DNA from: Clostridia bacterium
GTDB taxonomy: Bacteria > Bacillota > Clostridia > Christensenellales > Aristaeellaceae
Direction of reading: 5' to 3'
Length of the DNA stretch: 45,238 nt
Assembly: GCA_017463245.1 (NCBI GenBank)
Contig: JAFTPN010000022.1
Location: 1 to 45,238 of the forward strand
Both the position numbers and the translations under genes were made by a program. The notes beneath the pieces are model-generated. The model did not search any database and was not told the DNA's origin. It was given only the letters and a program-made list of their open reading frames with translations. Below are positions 30,528 through 40,218 of this stretch, piece after piece; the stretch's first letter is position 1; every line of letters starts with the position of its first letter.

Positions 30528-31573
30528 AAAAGGCCATGGCGGTGGTGCTGGCTGCGCTGATGCTTGGCGGGTGCAGCGCTTTGCCGGGAGAGGAGCGCGC
30601 CTTTGCGGTGGTGCTGGGCATCAGCGAGAAGAGCGGCGTGTGGGAGGCAGGGACGCGGATTCCCACTTATCAGACGGGTGGGGGATATGTGACCATATCG
30701 GCCAGGGGCAATTCCCTGGGCGAAGCGCTGGCGCTGCTGAATGCCTCGGCGCCCATGGAACTGCACTATGGCCAGCTGCGGCTGCTGCTGTTTGGCAAGG
30801 ATCTGGCGGCTTCGGCACAGTTTCCGGAGGTGCTGCGGGCGCTGTCGGCCCGGGGCGAGGTGCGGGCGCAGGCGGCGCTGTGCGTCACAGAGGACAATGT
30901 GCTGGATGTGCTGGACGCCCTGGAACCAGCCACGGGCAGCAGACTGAGCAAATCGCTGGAGGCGATGATGACCTCGCGGCAGTCGGCAGGCGTGGTGCCG
31001 AGGATCACCCTGTCGGACTGGCTGCGGATGGGGGAACGTCAGCAGGCGGTGCTGATGAATGCGGCGCTGGAGAACGCAGACAACGCCATGCCGGGCATGG
31101 ATGCAGCGGCGGGCGAGCTGGCGGCCAAAGCAGCGGGCAAGGTACAGCTTTCCGGCGGGTGGCTGACAAACAGCGCCGGTCAGGTGAAAGCCAGCCTGAC
31201 AGCCATGGAAATGCAGCTGCTGTCGCTGTTGCAGGGCAGGCTGCGGCAGGGGACGCTATCCTTGCCGCAGGGAACGGCAACGCTATTGGAGGCATCCAGC
31301 AGCATGGAGCTGGTAGGCACGGAGGTGCAGGCGAAGGTTCGCCTGCGTTACAGCGCGTCCAACCTGACGGAAGAAGGCTTGACCCAAGCGCTGCTGGATG
31401 CTTTGCATGGCCTGACCAGCAAGCTGGCTTCTGCCGGGTGCGATGCGCTGGGCGTGGCGCGGCAAGCCATGGCAGGCTGCGCTGATCTGGCACAATGGCA
31501 CGCAATGAACTGGCCGGAGAGGTATCCGGCGCTGACGTGGCGCTTTGTGATCGAAGTGGAAAGAGAAGCATGA
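30524..31573 (+). CDS. Spore germinant receptor lipoprotein subunit C (GerAC family)
   Basis: A 349-residue lipoprotein: a signal peptide ends with LMLGGCSALPG (lipobox LGGC, Cys17). The body follows the GerAC pattern: early AFAVVLGISE, the SARGNSLGEALALLN block with ELHYGQLRLLLFG, then LRALSARGEVRAQAALCVTE, and a C-terminal helical segment (EEGLTQALLDALHGLTSKL) ending in a WPERYPALTWRFVIEVER strand. GGAGG lies 9 bases before ATG 30524. It completes the receptor operon and is followed by a terminator. Confidence 0.9.
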   Translation: MKKAMAVVLAALMLGGCSALPGEERAFAVVLGISEKSGVWEAGTRIPTYQTGGGYVTISARGNSLGEALALLNASAPMELHYGQLRLLLFGKDLAASAQFPEVLRALSARGEVRAQAALCVTEDNVLDVLDALEPATGSRLSKSLEAMMTSRQSAGVVPRITLSDWLRMGERQQAVLMNAALENADNAMPGMDAAAGELAAKAAGKVQLSGGWLTNSAGQVKASLTAMEMQLLSLLQGRLRQGTLSLPQGTATLLEASSSMELVGTEVQAKVRLRYSASNLTEEGLTQALLDALHGLTSKLASAGCDALGVARQAMAGCADLAQWHAMNWPERYPALTWRFVIEVEREA

Positions 31574-31601
31574 AAACAGCCGGACAGATGTCCGGCTGTT
31601 T
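31574..31601. terminator. Terminator between the ger operon and the glycosylase gene
   Basis: A perfect 13-bp stem AAACAGCCGGACA/TGTCCGGCTGTTT with a 2-base loop, directly after the ger stop and reaching into the TAA of the converging glycosylase gene. Confidence 0.8.
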
Positions 31602-32085
31602 ACGAGCGCAAATGGGGCGACCAGGCGGTGCAGAGTCGTGGCAGGCTCCAAGCGGCATTGGCAGGGCTGGTGGAGGGCAGCACGATGGCCTCCATGCCCG
31701 TTATGGGCTGCAAATGCTGGCGGTAGAGCTTGCCGGAAAGGGCGCCATTGCAGAGGACGCGCTCAATGGGCGCGGCATCCAACACGCGGCGGATGTCCAC
31801 CGGCACGGCATCACGGATGGAACTGTCGGCAGAGCCCTCGATGCGGCAGGTGGCGATGACATCCCACAGAGCCAGGTGGTAGCGCAGCAGCAGGGCTTGC
31901 TTGTCGGGGATGGTGGCGGGTGCTCCTTCGGCAAAAATGCTGGCCAGCATGGGCCAGAAGCGGTTGCGGGGATGGCCGTAGAAGAAGCCCTCCTCCCGGG
32001 ATGCCACCGAAGGGAAGCTGCCCAGAATGAGGATGCGGCTGTGGGCGTCCATTACGGGCGGGAAGGGGTGCTCGACCTGCTGCAT
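31600..32085 (-). CDS. DNA-deoxyinosine glycosylase / UDG-like base-excision enzyme
   Basis: A 161-residue protein of the uracil-DNA glycosylase superfamily, hypoxanthine-DNA glycosylase subgroup. Motif 1 is LILGSFPSVASREEGFFYGH, with the NRFWPML segment typical of this group, and motif 2 is LPSTSPANA near the C-terminus. It would remove deaminated adenine (hypoxanthine) from DNA. ATG 32085 has GGAGG 7 bases upstream; the open frame continues further up but only as a shadow of the GNAT gene. It follows that GNAT gene by 2 bases, so the two are coupled. Confidence 0.88.
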   Translation of the reverse strand: MQQVEHPFPPVMDAHSRILILGSFPSVASREEGFFYGHPRNRFWPMLASIFAEGAPATIPDKQALLLRYHLALWDVIATCRIEGSADSSIRDAVPVDIRRVLDAAPIERVLCNGALSGKLYRQHLQPITGMEAIVLPSTSPANAAWSLPRLCTAWSPHLRS

Positions 32086-32087
32086 GG

Positions 32088-32627
32088 TCAGTCCTCCAGG
32101 TGCAGCGCCCACACCTTGGAAGGGAAGGTCTGGGTGCCATCGAAGGTGGTGTATTCGCTGAAATGGTGGAAAGTGCATCCCACCTTTTCCATGACGCGGC
32201 CGGAAGCGGGGTTTTCGACGGCATGACTGGCGCAGAAGTCCTTCACGCCGAAGGTGCGGCGGGCAAAGTCGATCATAGCGCGGGTGGCCTCGGTGGCATA
32301 GCCCTTGTTCCAGCAGTCGCGGCGGAGGTTGTAGCCGAACTCCCACGCACCGGGAAACTGCGGATCGGAGCGTTCTTCGTGTGCGCCAATGGAGCCAGCG
32401 CCGACAAGCAGGCCGTCCTCCTTGCGGACGAAACCAAAGTGATACTCATCTTCGCATTGCTCCACATGGCGCAGCCAGTCCTCAGCCTGCTCCACGCTGG
32501 TGTAAAGGTTGTAGGGCATGAAGCGGTTGACCTCCGGGTCGGACAGCCAGACAAACTCGGCGGCTGCGTCGGCTACGGTGAGGGGACGGAGAATGAGGCG
32601 GTCGGTTTCCAGAATGTACTGATGCAC
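32088..32627 (-). CDS. GNAT family N-acetyltransferase (RimJ/RimL type)
   Basis: A 179-residue acetyltransferase starting at GTG 32627, with AAGGTG 8 bases upstream. Family marks: ILETDRLILRPLTVADAAAE at the N-terminus, WEFGYNLRRDCWNKGYATEA with the acetyl-CoA loop, and ENPASGRVMEKVGCTFHH near the C-terminus. It is related to the enzyme at 1011-1631 but clearly not a recent copy. It probably shares a transcript with the glycosylase gene. The substrate is unknown. Confidence 0.88.
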   Translation of the reverse strand: MHQYILETDRLILRPLTVADAAAEFVWLSDPEVNRFMPYNLYTSVEQAEDWLRHVEQCEDEYHFGFVRKEDGLLVGAGSIGAHEERSDPQFPGAWEFGYNLRRDCWNKGYATEATRAMIDFARRTFGVKDFCASHAVENPASGRVMEKVGCTFHHFSEYTTFDGTQTFPSKVWALHLED

Positions 32628-32673
32628 AGGGGTCACACCTTTCGATAAAAAGATGCTCCATGATAACACAAAA

Positions 32674-32702
32674 CCAGCCGGATGACAAGTTCCGGCTGGT
32701 GT
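32674..32702 (-). terminator. Terminator after yhbY
   Basis: A perfect 9-bp stem CCAGCCGGA/TCCGGCTGG with an 8-base loop, then GGTTTTGTGTT on the minus strand, 10 bases beyond the yhbY stop. Confidence 0.75.
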
Positions 32703-32712
32703 ATTGTGCAGC

Positions 32713-33000
32713 TTATTCCAGCACGATGCGGGGATTTTCCTTGCTGGGGCGGTACATCACGAAGCGGCGGCCAATGCATTGCACAGGCTCGGCTTCCAGC
32801 TGCTTGCACAGCTCGGTGATGGCCTCGCGGGCGGTGAGGGGGCAGCCCTGCTGCACGGCGCACTTGATCAGTTCGCGGGCTTCAAGGGCGTCGCTGGCCT
32901 GCTTGATGGTGCCGGGGACGATGCCGTCCTTGCCGACGTAGAGGATGGTTTCCATGGTGTTGGCCATGGAGCGGAGGTAGGCGCGCTGTTTGCTGGTCAT
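32713..33000 (-). CDS. yhbY: YhbY family RNA-binding protein (CRM domain)
   Basis: A 95-residue CRM-domain protein that binds the pre-50S ribosomal subunit. Seen: MTSKQRAYLRSMANTMETIL, the GKDGIVPGTIKQASDALEAR helix and ELIKCAVQQG, then QCIGRRFVMYRPS, where the usual GxxG-type loop lies (GKDG). ATG 33000 has AGGAG 7 bases upstream; the open frame continues upstream only through the AATTCGG repeat. It follows obgE on the same strand, separated by a composite hairpin cassette; yhbY and obgE are both ribosome-assembly genes and are often neighbours. Confidence 0.93.
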   Translation of the reverse strand: MTSKQRAYLRSMANTMETILYVGKDGIVPGTIKQASDALEARELIKCAVQQGCPLTAREAITELCKQLEAEPVQCIGRRFVMYRPSKENPRIVLE

Positions 33001-33023
33001 GGTATTTCTCCTGTCGTCGAAAT

Positions 33024-33233
33024 AAATTCGGAATGCGGAATTCGGAATGCGGAATTGAAAGTGTGGACTACACCTCATCAGTCAGCGCAAGCGCTGACAG
33101 CTTCCCCTCAAGGGGAAGCCGGATGCACAGCCAAGTAACAATACGAAAAATGGGTTTCGAAAGGGCCGAACGGCCCTTCGCGGGATTCTTAAGGGCAGAG
33201 CCCTTAAGCGGAGTCCAGAGGCAGAGCCTCTGG

Positions 33234-33236
<3 letters not shown>
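33024..33236 (-). repeat. Composite intergenic hairpin cassette, copy 2
   Basis: This fills the gap between obgE and yhbY. Plus-strand order: AATTCGG repeats (33024-33058); GTGTGG; CATCAGTCAGCGCAAGCGCTGAC hairpin region with a CTTCCCCT/AGGGGAAG stem (about 33075-33120); GATGCACAGCCAAG and ACAATACG; then hairpins F (33158-33180), G (33188-33208) and H (33215-33233). The H hairpin (CCAGAGGC-AGA-GCCTCTGG) touches the obgE stop codon (33234-33236). Stem pairs differ from copy 1 by compensating changes. Confidence 0.8.
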
Positions 33237-34705
<1,469 letters not shown>

Positions 34706-34708
<3 letters not shown>

Positions 34709-36052
34709 GTTGCGCAGAGAGTGCAGAGGGGCGGGGATGCGGCCGCCGCGGGCGATGAAGTCGGCGTTGTTGTAGGTGTTGACGGGCATCACGGGGGCGT
34801 AGCCCAGGAGGCCGCCGAATTCAACGGTGTCGCCGGCCTTTTTGCCAGCGGCGGGGATGACGCGCACGGCGGTGGTCTTGTTGTTGACCATGCCGATGGC
34901 GGCTTCGTCCGCAATGATGCCGGAGATGGCGGCAGCGGTGGTATCGCCGGGGATGGCGATCATGTCCAGGCCGACGGAGCAGACGCAGGTCATGGCTTCC
35001 AGCTTCTCCAGGGTCAGAGCGCCGCAGGCGGCAGCTTCGATCATGCCGATGTCCTCGCTGACGGGGATGAAAGCGCCGGACAGGCCGCCCACATGGTTGG
35101 AGGCCATCACGCCGCCCTTCTTCACGGCGTCGTTCAGCAGCGCCAGAGCGGCGGTGGTGCCGGGTGCGCCAGCCATTTCCAGACCCATTTCGGTGAGAAT
35201 GTGCGCCACGGAGTCGCCGCGGGCGGGGGTGGGTGCCAGGGACAGGTCAACAATGCCGAAGGGGATGTTCAGCCGCTGGGAGGCCTCGCGGGCAACCAGC
35301 TGGCCTACGCGGGTGATCTTGAAGGCGGTGCGCTTGATGGTCTCGGCCACCACGTCGAAGGGCTGACCCTTGACCTGCTCCAGCGCCTTTTTCACCACGC
35401 CGGGGCCGGAAACACCTACGTTGATGGCGCATTCAGGCTCGCCCACGCCGCAGAAGGCACCGGCCATGAAGGGGTTGTCCTCCACGGCATTGGCGAACAC
35501 CACCAGCTTGGCGCAGCCCAGGGAATCCCGGTCGGCAGTCAGCTCGGCGGTCTTTTTGATGATCTCGCCCATTTCGCGCACGGCGTTCATGTTGATGCCA
35601 GCGCGGGTGGAGCCAACGTTCACTGAAGAACAGAGCCGCTCGGTGGTGGCCATGACCTCGGGAATGGAGGCCAGGAGGCGCTCGTCGGCCAGGGTAGCGC
35701 CCTTGTGCATCAGGGCAGAATAGCCGCCCAGGAAGTTGATGCCCATTTCGGCAGCGGCCTTGTCCAGCCAGCGGGCGATGGGGCGGGGGTCAGCCTGGCA
35801 GATGAGGCTGACGGGGGTCACGGAAATGCGCTTGTTCACGATGGGGATGGAGAACTCGCGCTCAATGGCTTCGCCGGTCTTGACCAGATCCTTGGCCACG
35901 CGGCAGATCTTGTCGTAGACGCGCTGGCCGCACTTTTCGCCATCGGGATCGGAACAATCCAGCAGGTTGATGCCCAGGGTGATGGTGCGGATGTCGAAGT
36001 TTTCCTCCTGGATCATCCGCATGGTTTGGAGGATCTCGCCGGTCTCTATCAT
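34706..36052 (-). CDS. UPF0210 (PFL-like) family protein
   Basis: A 448-residue cytoplasmic protein of the UPF0210/DUF711 family. Typical stretches are [15 protein letters not shown] at the N-terminus, [54 protein letters not shown] and [20 protein letters not shown]; the last part is glycine- and alanine-rich ([12 protein letters not shown]). The family is related to pyruvate formate-lyase-like folds in annotation only; the reaction is unknown. It follows a small ACT-domain gene by 14 bases. The UPF0210 and ACT (UPF0237) pair is conserved across many Firmicutes, so the ACT protein probably senses an amino acid or similar ligand for it. The last codons lie 6 bases from hairpin H of cassette 3. 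Confidence 0.93.
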
Positions 36053-36066
36053 GGTGTGATACCTCC

Positions 36067-36339
36067 TCAGATTCTGTGCATGGCGTCGAAGATATCCATG
36101 CGCTGCATGTGGATGGACATCTTCATTTCCTCGCGGATGGGCTGCAGGGCTTCGTCAATGGCGGCGAATTCCATGTGAGCGCCGTCCAGATCCACCACCA
36201 TCATCATGGTGAAGTAGCCGCCCAGGATCGTCTGGGTGATATCGAGAATGTTGATGTTCATTTCGCTCAGCTTGGTGGCAACCTTGGCAATGATGCCGGT
36301 GGCATCCAGGCCGGTTACGGAAATCAGGGCTTTCGTCAT
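36067..36339 (-). CDS. ACT domain-containing protein (UPF0237)
   Basis: A 90-residue single ACT domain: [40 protein letters not shown] and [10 protein letters not shown] fit the ligand-binding beta-alpha-beta pattern. GGAGG lies 8 bases before ATG 36339. It is the first gene of the unit with UPF0210. The ACT domain probably binds a small effector and acts on the partner protein. Confidence 0.94.
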   Translation of the reverse strand: MTKALISVTGLDATGIIAKVATKLSEMNINILDITQTILGGYFTMMMVVDLDGAHMEFAAIDEALQPIREEMKMSIHMQRMDIFDAMHRI

Positions 36340-36378
36340 GAAAAATCGCCTCCGTCTATTCATAAAAAACCAGTATCC

Positions 36379-36407
36379 ACTATAATGAAATGTCTGTGAT
36401 TTGTCAA
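36379..36407 (-). promoter_or_regulatory. Sigma-A promoter of the ACT/UPF0210 unit
   Basis: Minus strand TTGACA (36407-36402), a 17-base spacer, TATAGT (36384-36379). It is one base off the consensus and 40 bases before the ACT gene. Confidence 0.85.
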
Positions 36408-36427
36408 GGTAAACATAGGTAGGATAC

Positions 36428-36456
36428 TGGACAAATTGCGCAAGGTGCTGTATGAT
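36428..36456 (+). promoter_or_regulatory. Promoter of the pyridoxamine kinase gene
   Basis: TGGACA (36428-36433), a 17-base spacer, TATGAT (36451-36456), back-to-back with the ACT gene promoter and 28 bases before ATG 36484. Confidence 0.75.
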
Positions 36457-36483
36457 GCAAGCATACCCAAAGGAGGAAGGATC

Positions 36484-37326
36484 ATGCAGAAACGCGCTCT
36501 GGCCATTCATGATGTGAGCTGCGAAGGCCGTTGCTCCCTCACCGTAGCCCTGCCCGTGCTGGCAGCCTGCGGCATTCACACAGCAGCATTGCCCACAGCG
36601 CTGCTATCCACCCACACGGGCGTGTTTACCGGCTATTCCTGCCTTGACCTGACGGAGGAAATGCACCGCATCCTGGGACATTGGAGCAGCCTGCCCCTGC
36701 AATTCGATGGCCTGTACAGCGGCTTTCTGGGCAGCTTTGAGCAGATCAAGCTGGTGGGGGACGTGCTGCACACCTACCACCGGGACGGCGTGCTGACGCT
36801 GGTGGACCCGGTGATGGCCGATCATGGCCAGCTCTATGCCACCTACACCAGGGAAATGGCGGGCGGCATGGGCGAGCTGTGCAAGCTGGCGGATGTGATC
36901 GTGCCCAATGTGACGGAGGCGTGCATCCTGCTGGACAAGCCATACATGGAGCAGCCCAGCGAGAAAGACGTGCGTAACCTGCTGGAGGCGCTGGCAACGA
37001 AGTTCAACTGCGGGCAGGTGATTATCACCGGAGTGCATCAGGGTGACGAGCTGGGCGCTGCTGGCTTCTGCGCTGCGGATGGCAGCTGCACCTTTGCCGG
37101 AGCGCCTCGGCTGCCCCATGTGTTCTACGGCACGGGGGACGTGTTTGCCTCTGCACTATTCGCGGCCATGCTCCATGGCAAGGCAACGGGCGAGGCGGCG
37201 AAGATTGCGGTGAACTTCACCCACGAGGCCATGGTGCACACGGTAGAAAACGGGCTGCCGCTGCACTACGGCGTGGCGTTTGAGCAGGCATTGCCGGGAC
37301 TGATGAAGGAAATGCAACTTGCGTGA
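36484..37326 (+). CDS. Pyridoxamine/pyridoxal kinase
   Basis: A 280-residue ribokinase-fold kinase that makes pyridoxal phosphate from B6 vitamers. Seen: AIHDVSCEGRCSLTVALPVL at the N-terminus, STHTGVFTGY, VDPVMADHGQLYATY (the conserved DPVMGD-type motif, here with Ala), VPNVTEACILL, IITGVH, and the anion-hole/catalytic loop FYGTGDVFASALFAAML with Asp of GTGD. The B6-kinase pattern (PdxY/PdxK-like) fits better than ThiD. GGAGG lies 8 bases before ATG 36484. Single-gene unit with its own promoter and terminator, the last chromosomal gene before the mobile element. Confidence 0.9.
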   Translation: MQKRALAIHDVSCEGRCSLTVALPVLAACGIHTAALPTALLSTHTGVFTGYSCLDLTEEMHRILGHWSSLPLQFDGLYSGFLGSFEQIKLVGDVLHTYHRDGVLTLVDPVMADHGQLYATYTREMAGGMGELCKLADVIVPNVTEACILLDKPYMEQPSEKDVRNLLEALATKFNCGQVIITGVHQGDELGAAGFCAADGSCTFAGAPRLPHVFYGTGDVFASALFAAMLHGKATGEAAKIAVNFTHEAMVHTVENGLPLHYGVAFEQALPGLMKEMQLA

Positions 37327-37327
37327 T

Positions 37328-37355
37328 AAAAGCCGAAGCGAAAGCTTCGGCTTTT
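37328..37355 (+). terminator. Terminator of the pyridoxamine kinase gene
   Basis: A perfect 12-bp stem AAAAGCCGAAGC/GCTTCGGCTTTT with a GAAA tetraloop, 2 bases after the stop. Confidence 0.9.
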
Positions 37356-37357
37356 GT

Positions 37358-37511
37358 AATTCGGAATTCGGAATTCGGAATGCGGAATTGAGAGTGTGGC
37401 ACGGGCGGGCGATCGCAGATCGCCCCTACAGGTGCAAGAATTTGTTTGGCGTTGAGGCAAGCGGCAGAACCACTCCTTCAGTCAGCGCAAGCGCTGACAG
37501 CTCCCTCCGAG
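37358..37511 (+). repeat. Truncated composite repeat at the edge of the mobile element
   Basis: AATTCGG repeats (37358-37392), GTGTGG, a GGGCGATCGCAGATCGCCC hairpin with CCTACAG, then the CTCCTTCAGTCAGCGCAAGCGCTGAC module and CAGCTCCCTCCGAG. In other copies that last module continues into GAGGGAG; here it breaks off at about 37511, and unrelated sequence follows. The remaining 137 bases to tnpV hold a terminator-like hairpin and nothing else I can name. Confidence 0.7.
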
Positions 37512-37572
37512 TTATTATGTAGAGGAAGGTTTACCCCTCCTCGTCATGAGTCGCGGGAAATACAGGTGATTC

Positions 37573-37622
37573 AAGCAGTTATGGCTTGAAGGGAAACCTT
37601 CAAGTACATAGCTGCTTTTTTC
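37573..37622 (+). terminator. Strong hairpin at the left end of the element
   Basis: Long stem with AGCAGTTATG/ACATAGCTGCT outer arms and CTTGAAGG/CCTTCAAG inner arms around a GAAA loop, followed by TTTTTT. It can stop transcription entering from the chromosome, or act as an attenuator before tnpV. Confidence 0.7.
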
Positions 37623-37648
37623 ATTGCAGCAGAAAGAGAGGATACCCC

Positions 37649-37999
37649 ATGAAATTGACCTATCGCCGCTGCGGTGACTACCACCTGCCTAACATCGGCA
37701 TCCCTGCGGAAGACATGCGCCCGCTTGGCAAGTACGGCAGAATGCGCATGCGTTACCTCCGGGAGCATCGTTCCCTCCTGTTCAATCAGCTTTTGCTTTC
37801 CGGCAAGCTCATGTCACACCTGCACAGCATTGACGCTGCCTGCCAGGAACGGTTTGATCTGCTGATTCCTCAGATGAAGGCAGCCGAGGGCGTCACCGAG
37901 GAGCTGAAGTCTACCGATCAGATGGAATGGGTACGCCGCATGAACAGTATTCACAACCGGATTGAAGAAATCCTGTTCGACGAGCTGGTTTTCAGCTGA
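37649..37999 (+). CDS. tnpV: TnpV family transposon-encoded protein
   Basis: A 116-residue protein matching TnpV of clostridial mobilisable transposons: YHLPNIGIPAEDMRPLGKYG, RMRYLREHRSLLFNQLLLSG and the C-terminal DQMEWVRRMNSIHNRIEEI. The function is not established; it travels with serine-recombinase elements. ATG 37649 has GAGAGGAT upstream, a moderate ribosome-binding site. It is the first gene inside the element's inferred left end and is followed by a small membrane-protein gene on the same strand. Confidence 0.85.
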   Translation: MKLTYRRCGDYHLPNIGIPAEDMRPLGKYGRMRMRYLREHRSLLFNQLLLSGKLMSHLHSIDAACQERFDLLIPQMKAAEGVTEELKSTDQMEWVRRMNSIHNRIEEILFDELVFS

Positions 38000-38034
38000 A
38001 CAAACGTATTAAAGAGACTCACACGGAGGTGCTT

Positions 38035-38334
38035 ATGAAGAAACTGCTCAAGCTGCCCCTTCGCATAGCCGCTCTGCCTCTCATCGCCCTGTTGCTGATG
38101 TTTCAGTTAATTTCATCCATAATTGTTGGATTAACCTCCGTAGCAACCAATTTGCTCGCAATGGTGTTCTTTCTCGGTTCCGTTGCAGGCCGGATTGCCA
38201 ACGCTCCCAGCATCTTGATCTTCCAGACAGTTGGCCTTGGCATCTTCTTCGCCTTTGCTCCGCACATCGCCGGATGGCTGCTGGAGAAGGTAACAGATCT
38301 CACCCTCAGTCTTCTGGACTTCCTGCTGAGCTGA
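38035..38334 (+). CDS. Small membrane protein of the mobile element
   Basis: A 99-residue protein with an MKKLLKLPLRIAALPLIALL start and three hydrophobic segments (about 10-30, 32-52 and 64-84). It resembles the small CD1845-type proteins found in clostridial conjugative elements, but the match is only in general layout. GGAGGT lies 6 bases before ATG 38035. It follows tnpV by 35 bases and faces the DUF6076 gene, whose stop is 3 bases away from its own. Confidence 0.65.
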   Translation: MKKLLKLPLRIAALPLIALLLMFQLISSIIVGLTSVATNLLAMVFFLGSVAGRIANAPSILIFQTVGLGIFFAFAPHIAGWLLEKVTDLTLSLLDFLLS

Positions 38335-38337
38335 TCA

Positions 38338-39219
38338 TCATGGCTTCTTGCTCATCCCGTTCCTGCATCCAGCAGAACAGTACCGGGAATCAGTACGTGG
38401 GGCGTAAAATGCTTTGCCGCAATGCTCGCACAGGCGCATAGGGTTCTTCGTATCCATCAACTTGACAGAGAACAGGAATTTCAGCGTCAGCATCAACGAA
38501 TGGAAATCCCACACAATAACAGGATGCTCGCGCAGTGCCAGGTGGTAGGTGGGGGCGTTGCCCTCAAAACACGCAAGACCTCTTCGGTACATGTCCCGCG
38601 TGTGTTTGTCCAGCACATCCTGGTTGTGGTAGTACATGAATGCTGACATGAAAGTAAAAGCCCAATCGAGGAACACTTCCTTCATCCACTCATAGGGTTC
38701 GCCATAGCTGCGCATGAAGGAAATAGCCTTGGAGCGCGGTTCGTCACCGAAAGTCAGCGCCAGCGCCGCCTCATCCCTGTCGCTGCCGGACACATTCCAA
38801 ACGGATTCGATACCGCGTTTGCGGAAGTCTGGCATCTTGAATGGAAAGAAGAACTTCATGTAGGTCAGTGTGTCCATGGTTTCCTGCCGAATGAACTGGT
38901 TTTTCGGAAGATAGACCTTCTCGTACTCTACGAAATTCGCCGTGGTGGGCAAGGCGGTCATCATGCCCAGCAGACCATAGTTGCAGACGAAGGTGTAGAT
39001 AGCGGCCTTGATCTTCCTTTCAGGCGACTTATGCATTACCAGCAGCCCGATGTTGACCGCATCCAGCACCAGCTGGTCAGCCAGCGGCATGGTGTTGTAG
39101 ACAGAAGCCTTGGCATCATCTGTGGGTAAAAGATACTCCTTCCCATCAGCTGCCTTTCTCCACTCATAAGAGGCATACTTCGCCCAATATGCGCTGGTAT
39201 GTTCAAATAGGTTCTTCAT
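38338..39219 (-). CDS. DUF6076 family protein with C-terminal zinc finger
   Basis: A 293-residue protein. The body is mostly helical without known catalytic motifs. The C-terminus carries a small CxxC...CxxxC zinc finger (CEHCGKAFYAPRTDSRYCSAGC), as in DUF6076 proteins carried on clostridial elements. ATG 39219 has AGGAGG 10 bases upstream and overlaps the end of the sigma-like gene by 17 bases, so both come from one transcript. The function is unknown; a DNA- or RNA-binding role is suggested by the finger. Confidence 0.72.
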   Translation of the reverse strand: MKNLFEHTSAYWAKYASYEWRKAADGKEYLLPTDDAKASVYNTMPLADQLVLDAVNIGLLVMHKSPERKIKAAIYTFVCNYGLLGMMTALPTTANFVEYEKVYLPKNQFIRQETMDTLTYMKFFFPFKMPDFRKRGIESVWNVSGSDRDEAALALTFGDEPRSKAISFMRSYGEPYEWMKEVFLDWAFTFMSAFMYYHNQDVLDKHTRDMYRRGLACFEGNAPTYHLALREHPVIVWDFHSLMLTLKFLFSVKLMDTKNPMRLCEHCGKAFYAPRTDSRYCSAGCRNGMSKKP

Positions 39220-40060
39220 CGGAAGAGTGCCTCCTTTTCGGTGGAGTGTAGTCACGCAGGAAATCCTGTTCCAGGTGGATCAGCTCGTCGCCGCTTTGTT
39301 GCAGCACTGTCAGCGCTGTGTACAGTTTTCGGTGGATGCGACGCCGGACAGTATCGCGTACCTTGCGGATGTTGCGTTCGGTCTGTCCACGCAACTCCGC
39401 CAGCTTCTGAGTTGAGTACAGCCTGATACCCAGGAAGAACAGCAGCTCCTTGTGGTCGAGCTTCAGGTTCATGACGATCTCCCGCAGATGCGCCCGCTCG
39501 GTCAGATCATGCATCATAAACAGGCATGTGTTGAGATAATCGTCAAACTCGCCACGGCAGATCTGTCGGAAGGTTGGTTGGCTCATACTGTGTGGCAGGA
39601 TGTGACCACCAGGAATCGCGCCGCTCTCTAACGGAACATCGCCACGCAGCGTTTCGTAGCGGCGTTCCCGGCGCATACGGCTTTCTTCTTCACGGTCGTA
39701 CCAGTCAACCAGCTCCTGAAACTCGGATAGGGTTCGGGCTGACAGTTCCAGACGACGCAGAGCTTCTTCACGGACGCTCTGGGCTATGCGCCTTCTTAGC
39801 TCGGCAGAGGATCGTGCTTTTTCAGCATTGCGTCTTCTGTTGTCTGGCTTGGATGGCGGCAAGGATTCTTCTGGTTCGACATCTGCTGACCAGTCCTCGG
39901 CATCATCACCACTGGCGAGTTCATCAGGCATGTTGTTCCAAGGCAGATCTTCTTCCGGGATCTCGTTGCCGTCCTCATCGTATAGGGGCATGGCGAGCAT
40001 AGCGGGTTCGATGGCAGGTTTGTCATCTGCAACATCGTACCAATCATCTTCTGGAATCAC
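39203..40060 (-). CDS. Sigma-70 region 4-like DNA-binding protein
   Basis: A 285-residue protein starting at GTG 40060, with a G-rich ribosome-binding site upstream. The first 70 residues are acidic and probably disordered. A helical, charged middle follows (RRRIAQSVREEALRRLELSA). The C-terminal part (about 195-260) looks like a sigma factor region 4 helix-turn-helix: LDHKELLFFLGIRLYSTQKL, then AELRGQTERNIRKVRDTVRR. It may direct or regulate expression of element genes. It is divergent from the recombinase genes across a 158-base region with a sigma-A promoter and an inverted repeat. Whether it is a true sigma factor or just a regulator is open. Confidence 0.7.
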   Translation of the reverse strand: MIPEDDWYDVADDKPAIEPAMLAMPLYDEDGNEIPEEDLPWNNMPDELASGDDAEDWSADVEPEESLPPSKPDNRRRNAEKARSSAELRRRIAQSVREEALRRLELSARTLSEFQELVDWYDREEESRMRRERRYETLRGDVPLESGAIPGGHILPHSMSQPTFRQICRGEFDDYLNTCLFMMHDLTERAHLREIVMNLKLDHKELLFFLGIRLYSTQKLAELRGQTERNIRKVRDTVRRRIHRKLYTALTVLQQSGDELIHLEQDFLRDYTPPKRRHSSDEEPI

Positions 40061-40083
40061 TTGCTCACCCCCTCGTCATGTCC

Positions 40084-40112
40084 ATTATACAAGAAGTTTT
40101 CTGTAATCTCAA
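40084..40112 (-). promoter_or_regulatory. Sigma-A promoter of the sigma-like/DUF6076 unit
   Basis: Minus strand TTGAGA (40112-40107), a 17-base spacer, TATAAT (40089-40084), 24 bases before GTG 40060. Confidence 0.8.
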
Positions 40113-40131
40113 ATTTTCTTTCTGAAAATTT
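40111..40131. promoter_or_regulatory. Inverted repeat, candidate operator
   Basis: Perfect 8-bp arms AAATTTTC/GAAAATTT with a 5-base spacer, touching the -35 of the minus-strand promoter in the divergent region ahead of the recombinases. Confidence 0.5.
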
Positions 40132-40218
40132 CAAAAACAGTTCCGAAACGACGCCAGTTTTGTCCTACTTGTAGAGGGAGTCACCAGATAATCCACAGCT
40201 CCCCGGAAGGAGAATCCA

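Noticed and set aside
37319..37522. A 67-codon plus-strand frame over the terminator and AATTCGG repeat
   Set aside because: It reads through repeat modules and a terminator and has no ribosome-binding site of its own; similar short frames arise wherever the repeat occurs.
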